Shown piece by piece: positions 53,752-63,200 of a stretch of DNA of 64,000 nt (its first letter is position 1; each line of letters begins with the position of its first letter). The position numbers and the translations under genes were made by a program. This stretch comes from Amycolatopsis sp. MtRt-6 (lineage in GTDB: Bacteria > Actinomycetota > Actinomycetes > Mycobacteriales > Pseudonocardiaceae). Location: positions 97,486 through 161,485 of the forward strand of contig NZ_JADWPD010000015.1 in NCBI RefSeq assembly GCF_017308975.1, given 5' to 3'. The notes beneath the pieces are model-generated. The model saw only the letters and a program-made list of their open reading frames with translations, was not told the origin of the DNA and ran no database searches.

Positions 53752-53769
53752 CTACCCACGTTGGTTATG
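53752..53769 (+). promoter_or_regulatory. Degenerate RifZ-like site upstream of rifS
   Basis: CTACC (53752-53756), eight bases, then TTATG (53765-53769). It matches the reported RifZ consensus CTACC-N8-GGATG except for TT in place of GG. It lies 35 bases ahead of the rifS GTG. Confidence 0.45.
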
Positions 53770-53803
53770 GCTCCCACCGGGCGGTGTGGGCGAGTCTCGG
53801 TAC

Positions 53804-54796
53804 GTGAACACATCGCGGCAGCTCGAGGTGGCCCTGATCGGTGCGGGGCTGATCGCCCGGCTTCACCTGGAAGCGTGGCTCGGCACCGGGGCCGCCGTGC
53901 GGGTCTACGCCGATGACGGCCGGAGTGCCGAGCTCGCGGAGGAGTTCGGGGCCACCGCCGCCGGGTCGCTGGCCGAGGCCCTGCACGGCGCCGACGCCGT
54001 CGACATCTGCACGCCGACCGGCACGCACCACGAAATCGCCATGGCCGCCATCGCCGCCGGTGTCGGTGTCGTGTGCGAGAAGCCGCTGACCGCGGACGCC
54101 GACGAGGCCGCCGAGATCGTCGCCGCGGCCAAGCGGGCCGGCGTCCGGCTCTACCCCGCGCACGACGTGCGGTTCGCCGCGCCCTACGCGCGGCTGCACG
54201 AGCTCGTCGCGAGCGGCCGGCTCGGGGACGTCGCCATCGGACGGTTCTCCTTTTCCGCCTACCACCCGCGGCCCTGGACCGGAACCGCCTCCGCCCGATC
54301 GGGTGGCATCCTGACCGACCAGCTGCTGCACGGCGCCGACCTCGCCCACTGGGTCTTCGGGGACGTCGTCCGCGTGCACGCCTGCTACCAGGGCGACATC
54401 GCCACGCCCGCGCCGGAAGGCGCCGTCGCCGCCGGGACCGTCGTGCTCACCCACGCCGGCGGGGCCATCAGCCAGATCGTGAGCCGGTGGACCGCCACGC
54501 CGAAGCCGCCCGTGCGGGTCACCTACGACGTCACCGGGACCGGCGGGACCGTCAACTACGACTCCGAGTGGCCCCAGGAAGTCCGGGTCGTCGACGGCGA
54601 AGCCGGGAACTTCGGCTACTACGGGCCTTCGGTGTTCGCCACCGAGATGCGGGAGTTCGCCACCGCCTTCGCGGGCGGGCCCGAGCCACGGATCGGGGCG
54701 GCCGACGCGCTGGCCGCCGTCCGGATCACCCAGGCCGCCGCCGAGTCCGCGTGGACCGGGCGGGCCGTCGAACTTCCGGTGGAGGGAGCAGCGTGA
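53804..54796 (+). CDS. rifS: RifS, Gfo/Idh/MocA-type NAD(P)-dependent oxidoreductase
   Basis: A 330-residue Gfo/Idh/MocA oxidoreductase: VALIGAGLIARLH provides the GxGxxA/G NAD loop, and EKP (Glu92-Lys93-Pro94) the catalytic lysine. The C-terminal domain begins with the DVRF/LHELVASGRLGDV region. Gene order (before rifT, a P450 and rifA) identifies it as RifS. The step it performs in rifamycin tailoring is not assigned here. No strong ribosome-binding site precedes GTG 53804, so the start is somewhat uncertain. It overlaps rifT by four bases. Confidence 0.85.
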   Translation: MNTSRQLEVALIGAGLIARLHLEAWLGTGAAVRVYADDGRSAELAEEFGATAAGSLAEALHGADAVDICTPTGTHHEIAMAAIAAGVGVVCEKPLTADADEAAEIVAAAKRAGVRLYPAHDVRFAAPYARLHELVASGRLGDVAIGRFSFSAYHPRPWTGTASARSGGILTDQLLHGADLAHWVFGDVVRVHACYQGDIATPAPEGAVAAGTVVLTHAGGAISQIVSRWTATPKPPVRVTYDVTGTGGTVNYDSEWPQEVRVVDGEAGNFGYYGPSVFATEMREFATAFAGGPEPRIGAADALAAVRITQAAAESAWTGRAVELPVEGAA

Positions 54797-55572
54797 AGGT
54801 CGCCATCCTTTCGGCCACGCCCGAGGTCCACGCCGGTGCGCTGCGCGGCCTGCCGGACGTCGAAGTGGTCGCCACGGCGGGCTGGGACGCCTTCGAGCCG
54901 GTCCTGCGTGCGGCCGAGGCCGGAGCGCGCGTGCTGTGCGAATACCCTTCGGCGGCCAAGGAAGCCGACCTGAAAGCCGTGGTCGACGCCGGCGGCGACC
55001 GGCTCGCCTTCGCGTCTCCGGCCTGCTACGGCGAGGCTTTCGCCGTGGTGCGCAAGGGAATCGCGGACGGCGGCATCGGCGAGCTGACGACGGTCATCGG
55101 CTCACTCGGCACGAAGGCCGGCGGCGGGGTGCTGAGCACGGCCGCGCCGTACCTGCTCGACCTGGCCGACGCCGTCCTCGGTGGCGAACCCGCGCAGCAG
55201 GTGTACGCCCAGACCAATACCGTCCTCAGTGGACCCGGCGCGGAAAGCGCGGCGGTGCTCACCGTCCGGTACCGGAGCGGGCGGGTCGCCTCGTTCGACT
55301 GCCGCCGGGACCCGGCCGCCACGGACCGGCCCGCCGTCACCTTCATCGGGGACAAGGCGAGCGTGCGGTACGACGCCGGCCCGAGGCTGCTCGACGGCGA
55401 TCGGCCCGAGCGGGGCGGGGAAGACCTGGTTTCCTTGATGCTGAAGGCTTTCCTGGCCGGTGGCGACGCGCCGGGGCCGGACGGCCGGGCCGCGCTGCGG
55501 ACGTTCCGGATCGTTCAGGCGGCCTACGAATCGGCGCACAGCGGCCAACCAGTCGACCTGCCGCTCGGCTGA
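54793..55572 (+). CDS. rifT: RifT, degenerate Gfo/Idh/MocA-family protein
   Basis: A 259-residue relative of RifS. The first strand VKVAILSATPEVHAG lacks the glycine-rich NAD motif, the following Rossmann part is ~40 residues shorter, and the EKP lysine is replaced by Tyr51 (CEYP). The C-terminal oxidoreductase domain (GGIGELTTVIGSLG; SFDCRRDP) is intact. This suggests a non-catalytic or altered partner of RifS (inference). The GTG start shares GTGA with rifS. A hairpin terminator follows, so rifS-rifT form their own unit. Confidence 0.82.
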   Translation: MKVAILSATPEVHAGALRGLPDVEVVATAGWDAFEPVLRAAEAGARVLCEYPSAAKEADLKAVVDAGGDRLAFASPACYGEAFAVVRKGIADGGIGELTTVIGSLGTKAGGGVLSTAAPYLLDLADAVLGGEPAQQVYAQTNTVLSGPGAESAAVLTVRYRSGRVASFDCRRDPAATDRPAVTFIGDKASVRYDAGPRLLDGDRPERGGEDLVSLMLKAFLAGGDAPGPDGRAALRTFRIVQAAYESAHSGQPVDLPLG

Positions 55573-55584
55573 ACCCGGGCTTCG

Positions 55585-55625
55585 AAGGGGTTTTCTCCGG
55601 TGGCGCAGGGGAAAACCCCTTTTCG
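55585..55625 (+). terminator. Terminator after rifT
   Basis: AAGGGGTTTTC (55585-55595) pairs with GAAAACCCCTT (55611-55621); three more pairs extend the stem inwards. TTTTC follows. It separates rifST from the following rif unit. Confidence 0.82.
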
Positions 55626-55654
55626 TCGTGCCTGGGGCGGCCGGGTCGAGCGCT

Positions 55655-55672
55655 CTACCAGAGTGAGGGATG
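55655..55672 (+). promoter_or_regulatory. RifZ binding site (CTACC-N8-GGATG) upstream of the ORF/P450/rifA unit
   Basis: CTACC (55655-55659), eight bases, GGATG (55668-55672) matches exactly the palindromic consensus reported for RifZ, the LuxR-family activator of the rif cluster. A TTGCCT -35-like box starts one base later (55673-55678), with a weak CTGAAT 18 bp on. The site thus lies directly upstream of a plausible promoter and ~87 bases before the small ORF. Confidence 0.8.
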
Positions 55673-55758
55673 TTGCCTTGCGGTGGCTCGCCTAGCCTGA
55701 ATCGAGAATGAAAAGACTGCTCTGTGCCGGGAGATCCCCGAAATAGGTGGAGGCCGCG

Positions 55759-55974
55759 ATGAGTGTTACGCAGGTGAAAATCGTGCTGAGCGGTGGGCCG
55801 GCCGAGCTGGCACTGGCGAATCGCAGCGTCGACGCTTCCGCGCTGGAGAACACGCTGAAGATCCGCCACGGGGCCGGCTACGAGCATTTCGTGCACGGCG
55901 GGGAGTTCCAGGCCGTCGACGGCTGCGACATCGCCGTCTTCCGGTGGTCGCACCGCACGAAGATCGCCGAATAG
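55759..55974 (+). CDS. Small conserved actinobacterial protein (DUF5988-like)
   Basis: A 71-residue protein starting at ATG 55759, with GGTGGAGG five to six bases upstream. It has an N-terminal TQVKIVLSGGPAEL strand/turn and ends FRWSHRTKIAE. The C-terminal block recalls small DUF5988-type proteins encoded beside secondary-metabolite P450s; that assignment is tentative. It is the first gene of the unit driven by the RifZ-site promoter and ends 24 bases before the P450 gene. Its function is unknown. Confidence 0.7.
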   Translation: MSVTQVKIVLSGGPAELALANRSVDASALENTLKIRHGAGYEHFVHGGEFQAVDGCDIAVFRWSHRTKIAE

Positions 55975-55998
55975 AAATCTCCCACGGGAAAGGTTTCC

Positions 55999-57189
55999 AT
56001 GACCGAGGCAATTTCCTTCGAGGAGCCGTGGGCGCGAATCGACAAGTTCGACCCGCCCGCGATATTCGACACCCTCCGCGAAGAACGGCCGCTCGCGAAG
56101 ATGGTTTATCCGGACGGGCACGCCGGGTGGATCGTTTCCAGCTACGACCTGGTGCGCGAGGTGCTCAGCGATCCGCGGTTCAGCCACAGCTGCGAGGTCG
56201 GCCACTTCCCGGTGACGCACCAGGGCCAGGTGATCCCCACCCACCCGCTGATCCCCGGCATGTTCATCCACATGGACCCGCCGGAGCACACCCGCTACCG
56301 CAAGCTGCTGACCGGTGAGTTCACCGTCCGCCGCACGAGCCGGCTCATCCCGCGCGCCGAGGCCGTGGCCGCCGAGCAGATCGAGGTCATGCGCGCGAAG
56401 GGGGCGCCGGCCGACCTGGTGCACGACTTCGCCAAGCCGCTCGTCCTGCGGATGCTGGGCGAGCTGGTCGGCCTGCCCTACGCCGAACGCGACCGGTACG
56501 TGCCCGCGGTGACCCTGCTGCACGACGCGGAAGCCGACCCGGCCGAGGCGGCGGAAGCCTACGGGCAGGCCCAGGCCTACTTCGACGAGGTCATCGAGCG
56601 GCGGCGCAAGCAGCCCGAGGACGACCTGATCAGCTCGCTGGTCAACGAGGACCTGACCCTCGAGGAGCTGCGCAACATCGTCACCCTCCTGCTGTTCGCG
56701 GGGTACGAGACCACCGAAGGCGCGCTGTGCGTCGGCACCTTCGCGCTGCTGCACCACCAGGACCAGCTCGCGAAGCTGCGCGCGGAGCCGGCGAAGCTCG
56801 ACGCCGCGATCGAGGAACTCCTCCGCTACATCACCGTCAACCAGTACCACACCTACCGGACCGCGCTGGAGGACCTCAAGCTCGACGGCGAGCTGATCAA
56901 GAAGGGCGACACGGTGACGGTGTCGCTGCCCGCCGCCAACCGCGACCCGGCCAAGTTCGGCTGCCCCGCGGAGCTGGACATCGAGCGCGACACCTCCGGG
57001 CACGTCGCCTTCGGGTTCGGCATCCACCAGTGCCTCGGCCAGAACCTCGCGCGCATCGAGCTCCGCGCCGGCTTCACGGCGCTGCTGCGGGCGTTCCCCG
57101 GCCTCCGCCTGGCCGTCCCGGCCGACGAGGTTCCGCTGCGGCTGAAGGGTTCCGTCTTCTCGGTGGAGAAGCTCCCGCTCGCCTGGTGA
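55999..57189 (+). CDS. Cytochrome P450 (rif Orf0 position)
   Basis: A 396-residue class I bacterial P450: I-helix AGYETT (234-239, acid/alcohol pair Glu237/Thr238), ExxR at Glu273/Arg276, and haem loop FGFGIHQCLGQ with Cys345. It corresponds in position to the P450 called Orf0 in the rifamycin cluster. It needs ferredoxin and reductase partners, not encoded here. A late oxidation of a rifamycin intermediate is plausible, but its substrate is not established. It lies 24 bp after the small ORF and 41 bp before rifA. Confidence 0.9.
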   Translation: MTEAISFEEPWARIDKFDPPAIFDTLREERPLAKMVYPDGHAGWIVSSYDLVREVLSDPRFSHSCEVGHFPVTHQGQVIPTHPLIPGMFIHMDPPEHTRYRKLLTGEFTVRRTSRLIPRAEAVAAEQIEVMRAKGAPADLVHDFAKPLVLRMLGELVGLPYAERDRYVPAVTLLHDAEADPAEAAEAYGQAQAYFDEVIERRRKQPEDDLISSLVNEDLTLEELRNIVTLLLFAGYETTEGALCVGTFALLHHQDQLAKLRAEPAKLDAAIEELLRYITVNQYHTYRTALEDLKLDGELIKKGDTVTVSLPAANRDPAKFGCPAELDIERDTSGHVAFGFGIHQCLGQNLARIELRAGFTALLRAFPGLRLAVPADEVPLRLKGSVFSVEKLPLAW

Positions 57190-57230
57190 GCGTTCCTCCC
57201 CTCCGAATGCCCGAAAGGATCTGCGGCACG

Positions 57231-60200
57231 GTGCGCACCGATCTCATCAAGCCACTTCACGTCGCACTCCTGGAGAACGCGACCCGTTTCGCCGACAAGG
57301 TCGCCTTCGCCGACGACCACCGGGCGGTCACCTACGGCGAGCTGGAGGCGCGTACGCGCCGGCTCGCCGGGCACCTGGCCGCGCTGGGTGTCCGGCACGG
57401 CGACCGGGTGGCGTTCTGCCTCGGCAACCGCGTGTCCACTGTGGAGAGTTACTACGCGATCCTGCGCGCGGGCGGTACCGGCGTCCCGCTCAACCCCGGC
57501 GCGGCGACGGCCGAGCTGCAGCACCCGCTGGAAGACAGTGGCGCGGTGGCCGTCATCACCGACGCCGCGCAGGCGGCCCGGCTCCGGTTCGCCCCGCACG
57601 TCCGGCTGCTGGTGACCGGCGACGACGTCCCCGCGGGCGCGCACGCCTACGACGAACTCGCCGGCACCGAACCGGCCGAGCCCGCCGCGGACGACCTCGG
57701 CCTCGACGAGCCGGCCTGGATGTTCTACACGTCGGGGACGACCGGCCGGCCCAAGGGCGTCCTGTCGACCCAGCGCAACGGCCTCTGGTCGGTCGCCTCC
57801 TGCTACGTGCCGATCCCGGGGCTTTCGGAAGAAGACCGGGTGCTCTGGCCGCTGCCGCTGTTCCACAGCCTTTCGCACATCGCCTGCGTGCTTTCGGCCA
57901 CCGTCGTCGGCGCCACCGTCCGGATCGCCGACGGCAGTTCCGCCGACGACGTGATGCGGCTGCTCCGCGCCGAGGAATCGACGTTCCTCGCCGGGGTGCC
58001 GACCACCTACCACCACCTGGTGCGCGCCGCCCGGCAGAGCGGGTTCGCCGCGCCGAGCCTGCGGATCGGCCTGGCCGGCGGCGCGGTCCTCGGCGCCGGG
58101 CTGCGCAGCGAGTTCGAAGAAACCTTCGGCGTGCCGCTGATCGACGCCTACGGCAGCACCGAGACCTGCGGCGCCATCACCATGAACCCGCCCGACGGCG
58201 CCCGGGTCGACGGCTCGTGCGGCCGGCCCGTGCCCGGCGTCGGCGTCCGGATCGTCGATCCCGAAACCGGGCTCGACGTGCCCGCCGGGCAGGAGGGCGA
58301 GGTCTGGGTCAGCGGGCCGAACGTCATGCTCGGCTACCACAACAGCCCCGAGGCGACCGCCGCCGCGATGCGCGACGGCTGGTTCCGGACCGGCGACCTG
58401 GCCAGCCGCGACGACGCCGGCTACTTCACCATCCGCGGCCGGATCAAGGAGCTCATCATCCGGGGTGGTGCGAACATCCACCCCGGCGAGGTCGAGGCGG
58501 TCCTGCGCACGGCCGACGGCGTCGCCGACGCGGCCGTCGGCGGTGCCCCGCACGACACGCTCGGCGAGGTGCCGGTCGCCTACGTCATCCCCGGGCCGTC
58601 CGGGTTCGACGCGGACGCGCTGATCGAGAAGTGCCGCGAACAGCTGTCCGCCTACAAGGTGCCGGAGCGGATCCTCGAAGTCGCCCACATCCCGCGGACC
58701 GCGTCCGGCAAGATCCGGCGTGGCCTCCTGGCGGGCGAGCCCGGCGAGGTGCGGTACGCCGCCGCCGAGCACGAGGAGCAGTCCCGGCAGGCCGACGAGA
58801 CCGTCGCCGCGGCGCTGCGGGCGCGACTGTCCGGTTTGGACGAACGCGCGCAGCGGGAACTGCTGGAAGACCTCGTCCAGGGCTTGGCCGCCGAGGTGCT
58901 GGGGCAGCCGGTCCCGGCCGGCCGCGCCTTTCGCGACCTCGGCTTCACCTCGCTGGCCATCGTCGAGCTGCGCAACCGGCTGACCGAGCACACCGGGTTG
59001 TGGCTGCCGGCCGGCGCCGTCTTCGACCACCCGACGCCGGCGGCGCTGGCCGCCCGCGTCCGGACCGAGCTGCTCGGGCTCACCCAGGACATCGCCGAGC
59101 CGGTGGTGGCGGCCGACCCGGACGAGCCGATCGCGATCGTGGGCATGGCGTGCCGGCTGCCCGGCGGCGTCACTTCCCCCGAAGAGCTGTGGCGGCTGGT
59201 GGCCTCGGGCGCCGACGCCGTTTCCGGCTTTCCCGACGACCGCGGCTGGGACCTCGACAGCCTGATCGACCCCGACCGGGCGCGCCCCGGGACGTCGTAC
59301 GTCGGCGAGGGCGGCTTCCTGCACGACGCCGGCCAGTTCGACGCGGGGTTCTTCGGGATTTCGCCGCGTGAAGCCGTCGCGATGGACCCGCAGCAGCGGC
59401 TGCTGCTGGAGACGTCGTGGGAGGCCCTGGAAAACGCCGGGGTCGACCCGATCGCGCTGCGGGGCACCGGCACCGGGGTGTTCTCCGGCCTGATGGGCCA
59501 GGGCTACGGGGCCGGCCCGGTTTCGCCGGAACTCGAAGGTTTCGTCACCACCGGGGTCGCGTCGAGCGTGGCTTCGGGCCGGGTGTCCTACGTGCTGGGC
59601 CTCGAAGGCCCGGCGGTCACCGTCGACACGGCGTGTTCGTCTTCGCTGGTCGCGATGCACCTCGCCGCGCAGGCGCTGCGGCAGGGCGAATGCTCGATGG
59701 CCCTGGCCGGCGGTGTCACGGTGATGGCGACGCCGGGTTCGTTCGTGGAGTTCTCCCGCCAGCGCGCGCTGGCCCCCGACGGGCGGTGCAAGGCCTTCGC
59801 GGCGGCCGCCGACGGGACCGGGTGGTCCGAAGGCGTCGGCGTGGTCGTCCTCGAGCGGCTGTCGGTGGCCCGGGAGCGCGGCCACCGGGTGCTGGCCGTG
59901 CTGCGGGGCAGCGCGGTGAACCAGGACGGCGCGTCCAACGGCCTCACCGCGCCGAACGGCCTGTCCCAGCAGCGGGTCATCCGCCGCGCCCTGGCCGCGG
60001 CCGGGCTGGCACCGTCCGATGTGGACGTCGTCGAGGCGCACGGGACCGGGACGACCCTCGGCGACCCGATCGAGGCGCAGGCGTTGCTGGCGACCTACGG
60101 CCAGGAGCGGGAGCAGCCGTTGTGGCTCGGTTCGCTGAAGTCGAACATCGGCCACGCGCAGGCGGCCGCGGGGGTCGCGGGCGTGATCAAGATGGTGCAG

Positions 60201-63200
60201 GCCCTGCGGCACGAGGTGCTGCCGCGGACGTTGCATGTCGACAAACCGACTCTTGAGGTGGACTGGTCCGCGGGGGCGGTCTCGCTGTTGACCGAGGCTC
60301 GGGAGTGGCCGCGGACCGGACGGCCGCGCCGGGCCGGGGTGTCGTCGTTCGGCGTCAGCGGGACCAACGCGCACCTGATCCTGGAGGAGGCGCCGGCCGA
60401 AGAGCCGGTCACCACCCCGGAGGCCGCGGTGGTGCCGCTGGTCGTGTCGGCGCGGAGCCAGGAGGCGCTGACCGGGCAGGCCGAGCGGCTGGCGTCCTTC
60501 CTCGAAGGCGACGTCTCGCTGACCGAGGTGGCGGCCGCGCTGGTGTCGCGTCGCGCGGTGCTGGACGAACGCGCGGTCGTCGTGGCCGGTTCGCGGGCGG
60601 AAGCAGTGGCCGGGCTGCGGGCGCTGAACCCGGCCGGTTCGGCGACGCCGGGCAAGGTCGTATGGGTGTTCCCGGGCCAGGGGACGCAGTGGGCCGGGAT
60701 GGGCCGCGAGCTGCTGGAGTCGTCCCCGGTGTTCGCCGAGCGGATCGCCGAGTGCGCGGCGGCGCTGGAGTCGTGGATCGACTGGTCGCTGCTGGACGTC
60801 CTGCGCGGCGAGGGTGACTTGGACCGGGTCGACGTGCTGCAGCCCGCGTGCTTCGCGGTGATGGTGGGGCTGGCCGCGGTGTGGGAGTCCGTGGGCGTGC
60901 GCCCGGACGCTGTTGTCGGCCACTCGCAGGGCGAGATCGCGGCCGCCTGTGTGTCCGGGGCGTTGTCGCTGGAAGACGCCGCGAAGGTGGTTGCCCTGCG
61001 CAGCCAGGCCATCGCGGCGGAGCTGTCGGGCCGGGGCGGGATGGCGTCGGTCGCCCTGGGCGAGGACGACGTCGTCGAGTGGCTGGCGGACGGGGTCGAG
61101 GTGGCCGCGGTCAACGGGCCGGCGTCGGTCGTGATCGCCGGAGACGCCCAAGCTCTCGACGGGACGCTGGAACGCCTTGCCGCGCAAGGAATCCGGGTGC
61201 GGCGGGTGGCCGTGGACTACGCCTCGCACACCCGGCACGTCGAGGACATCCGCGACACCCTCGCCGAGACCCTGGCCGGGATCGACGCGCAGGCGCCGGC
61301 CGTGCCGTTCTACTCCACCGTCACGAGCGAGTGGATCCGCGACGCCGGGGTCCTGGACGGCGGCTACTGGTACCGGAACCTGCGCAACCAGGTCCGGTTC
61401 GGGGCGGCCGCGGTAGCCCTGATCGAACAGGGGCACCGCGTGTTCGTCGAGGTCAGCGCGCACCCGGTGCTGGTGCAGCCGATCAGCGAACTCACCGACA
61501 CGGTCGTCGGGACACTCCGGCGGGACGACGGTGGCCCGCGTCGCCTGCTGACGTCGATGGGCGAGCTGTTCGTCCGCGGCGTCGACGTGGACTGGACGGC
61601 GGTCGTGCCCGCCGCCGGGTGGGTCGATCTGCCGACCTACGCCTTCGACCACCGGCACTACTGGCTCGAACCGGCGCCGGCCGGGGACTCGCTCCTGGGC
61701 ACGATCGTCAGCACACCCGGTTCGGACCGCGTCACGGCCGTGGCGCAGTGGTCGCGCCGGGCGCAGCCCTGGTCGGCGGACGGCCTGGTGCCGAACGCGG
61801 CCCTGGTCGAGGCGGCCATCCGGCTCGGCGACCTGGCCGGCACGCCTTTCCTCGCCGAACTGACCGTCGACGCGCCCGTGGTGCTGCCGCCACGTGGCAG
61901 CCGCGAGGTCCAGCTGCTCGTCGGCGAACCCGGCGAGACACCCGAGCGGTCGATCGAAGTCTTCTCCCGCCTGGCGGACGCCCCGTGGACGCGGCACGCC
62001 CACGGCACACTCGCTCCCGCCGCCGCCGAGGCGACGGGCAGGGGGACCGCATGGGGAGACGCCACCGACGTCACCGTCGACGGCCTGCGGGACGTGGACC
62101 ACTACGGGATCCACCCCGCGCTGCTGGACGCCGCCGTCCGCACGGTCGTCGGCGACGGTCTGTTGCCGTCCGGCTGGACCGGCGTGTCCCTGCTGGCTTC
62201 CGGGGCCACGGCCGTGACCGTGACGCCGACGGCGACCGGCCTGCGGCTGACCGACCCGGCCGGGCAGCCCGTGCTGACCGTCGAAGCGGTACGCGGCACG
62301 CCGTTCGCGGCAGCTCGGCAGACCACCGACTCGCTGTTCCGCGTCGAGTGGACGGAAATCCCGCTGCCCGCCGAAGCCGCGGACGCCGTGCCGTACGAAG
62401 CCACGTCGGTCGAGGCAACGCTGGCCAAGCTTCAGGACTGGCTGGCGGACCCCGCGGAAACCCGGCTGGCCGTGCTCACCGGGGACTGCGCCGAGCCCGG
62501 CGCGGCCGCGATCTGGGGCCTGGTGCGCTCGGCGCAGTCGGAACACCCCGGCCGGATCGTGCTGGCCGACCTCGACGACCCCGCCGTGCTGCCCGCCGTG
62601 GTGGCGAGCGGCGAACCGCAGGTGCGCGTGCGCGACGGCGTCGCGTCGGTGCCCCGGCTGGCCCGGGTGACCCCGACGCAGGACCCGCGGCCGCTCGACC
62701 CGGAGGGCACCGTCCTGATCACCGGCGGCACCGGCACGCTCGGCGCGCTGACCGCCCGGCACCTCGTCACGACCCACGGCATCCGGCACCTGGTGCTGGT
62801 CAGCCGCCGTGGCGAAGCCCCCGAACTCCACGACGAGCTGACCGCGCTGGGCGCGTCCGTCACCATCGCCGCCTGCGACGTGGCCGACCGGGCCCAGCTC
62901 GAAGCCGTCCTGGCGGCCATCCCGGCCGAGCACCCGCTCACCGCCGTGATCCACACCGCCGGTGTGCTCGGCGACGGCGTCGTCACCGAGCTGACCCCGG
63001 ACCGCCTGGACACCGTGCGGCGGCCGAAGGCCGACGCCGCCCGGCTCCTGGACGAGCTGACCCGGGACGCCGACCTCGCCGCGTTCGTGCTGTTCTCCTC
63101 GGCCGCGGGCGTGCTGGGCAACCCCGGCCAGGCCGGGTACGCGGCGGCCAACGCCGAGCTGGATGCCCTGGCACACAAGCGGAACAGTGAAGGCCTGCCC

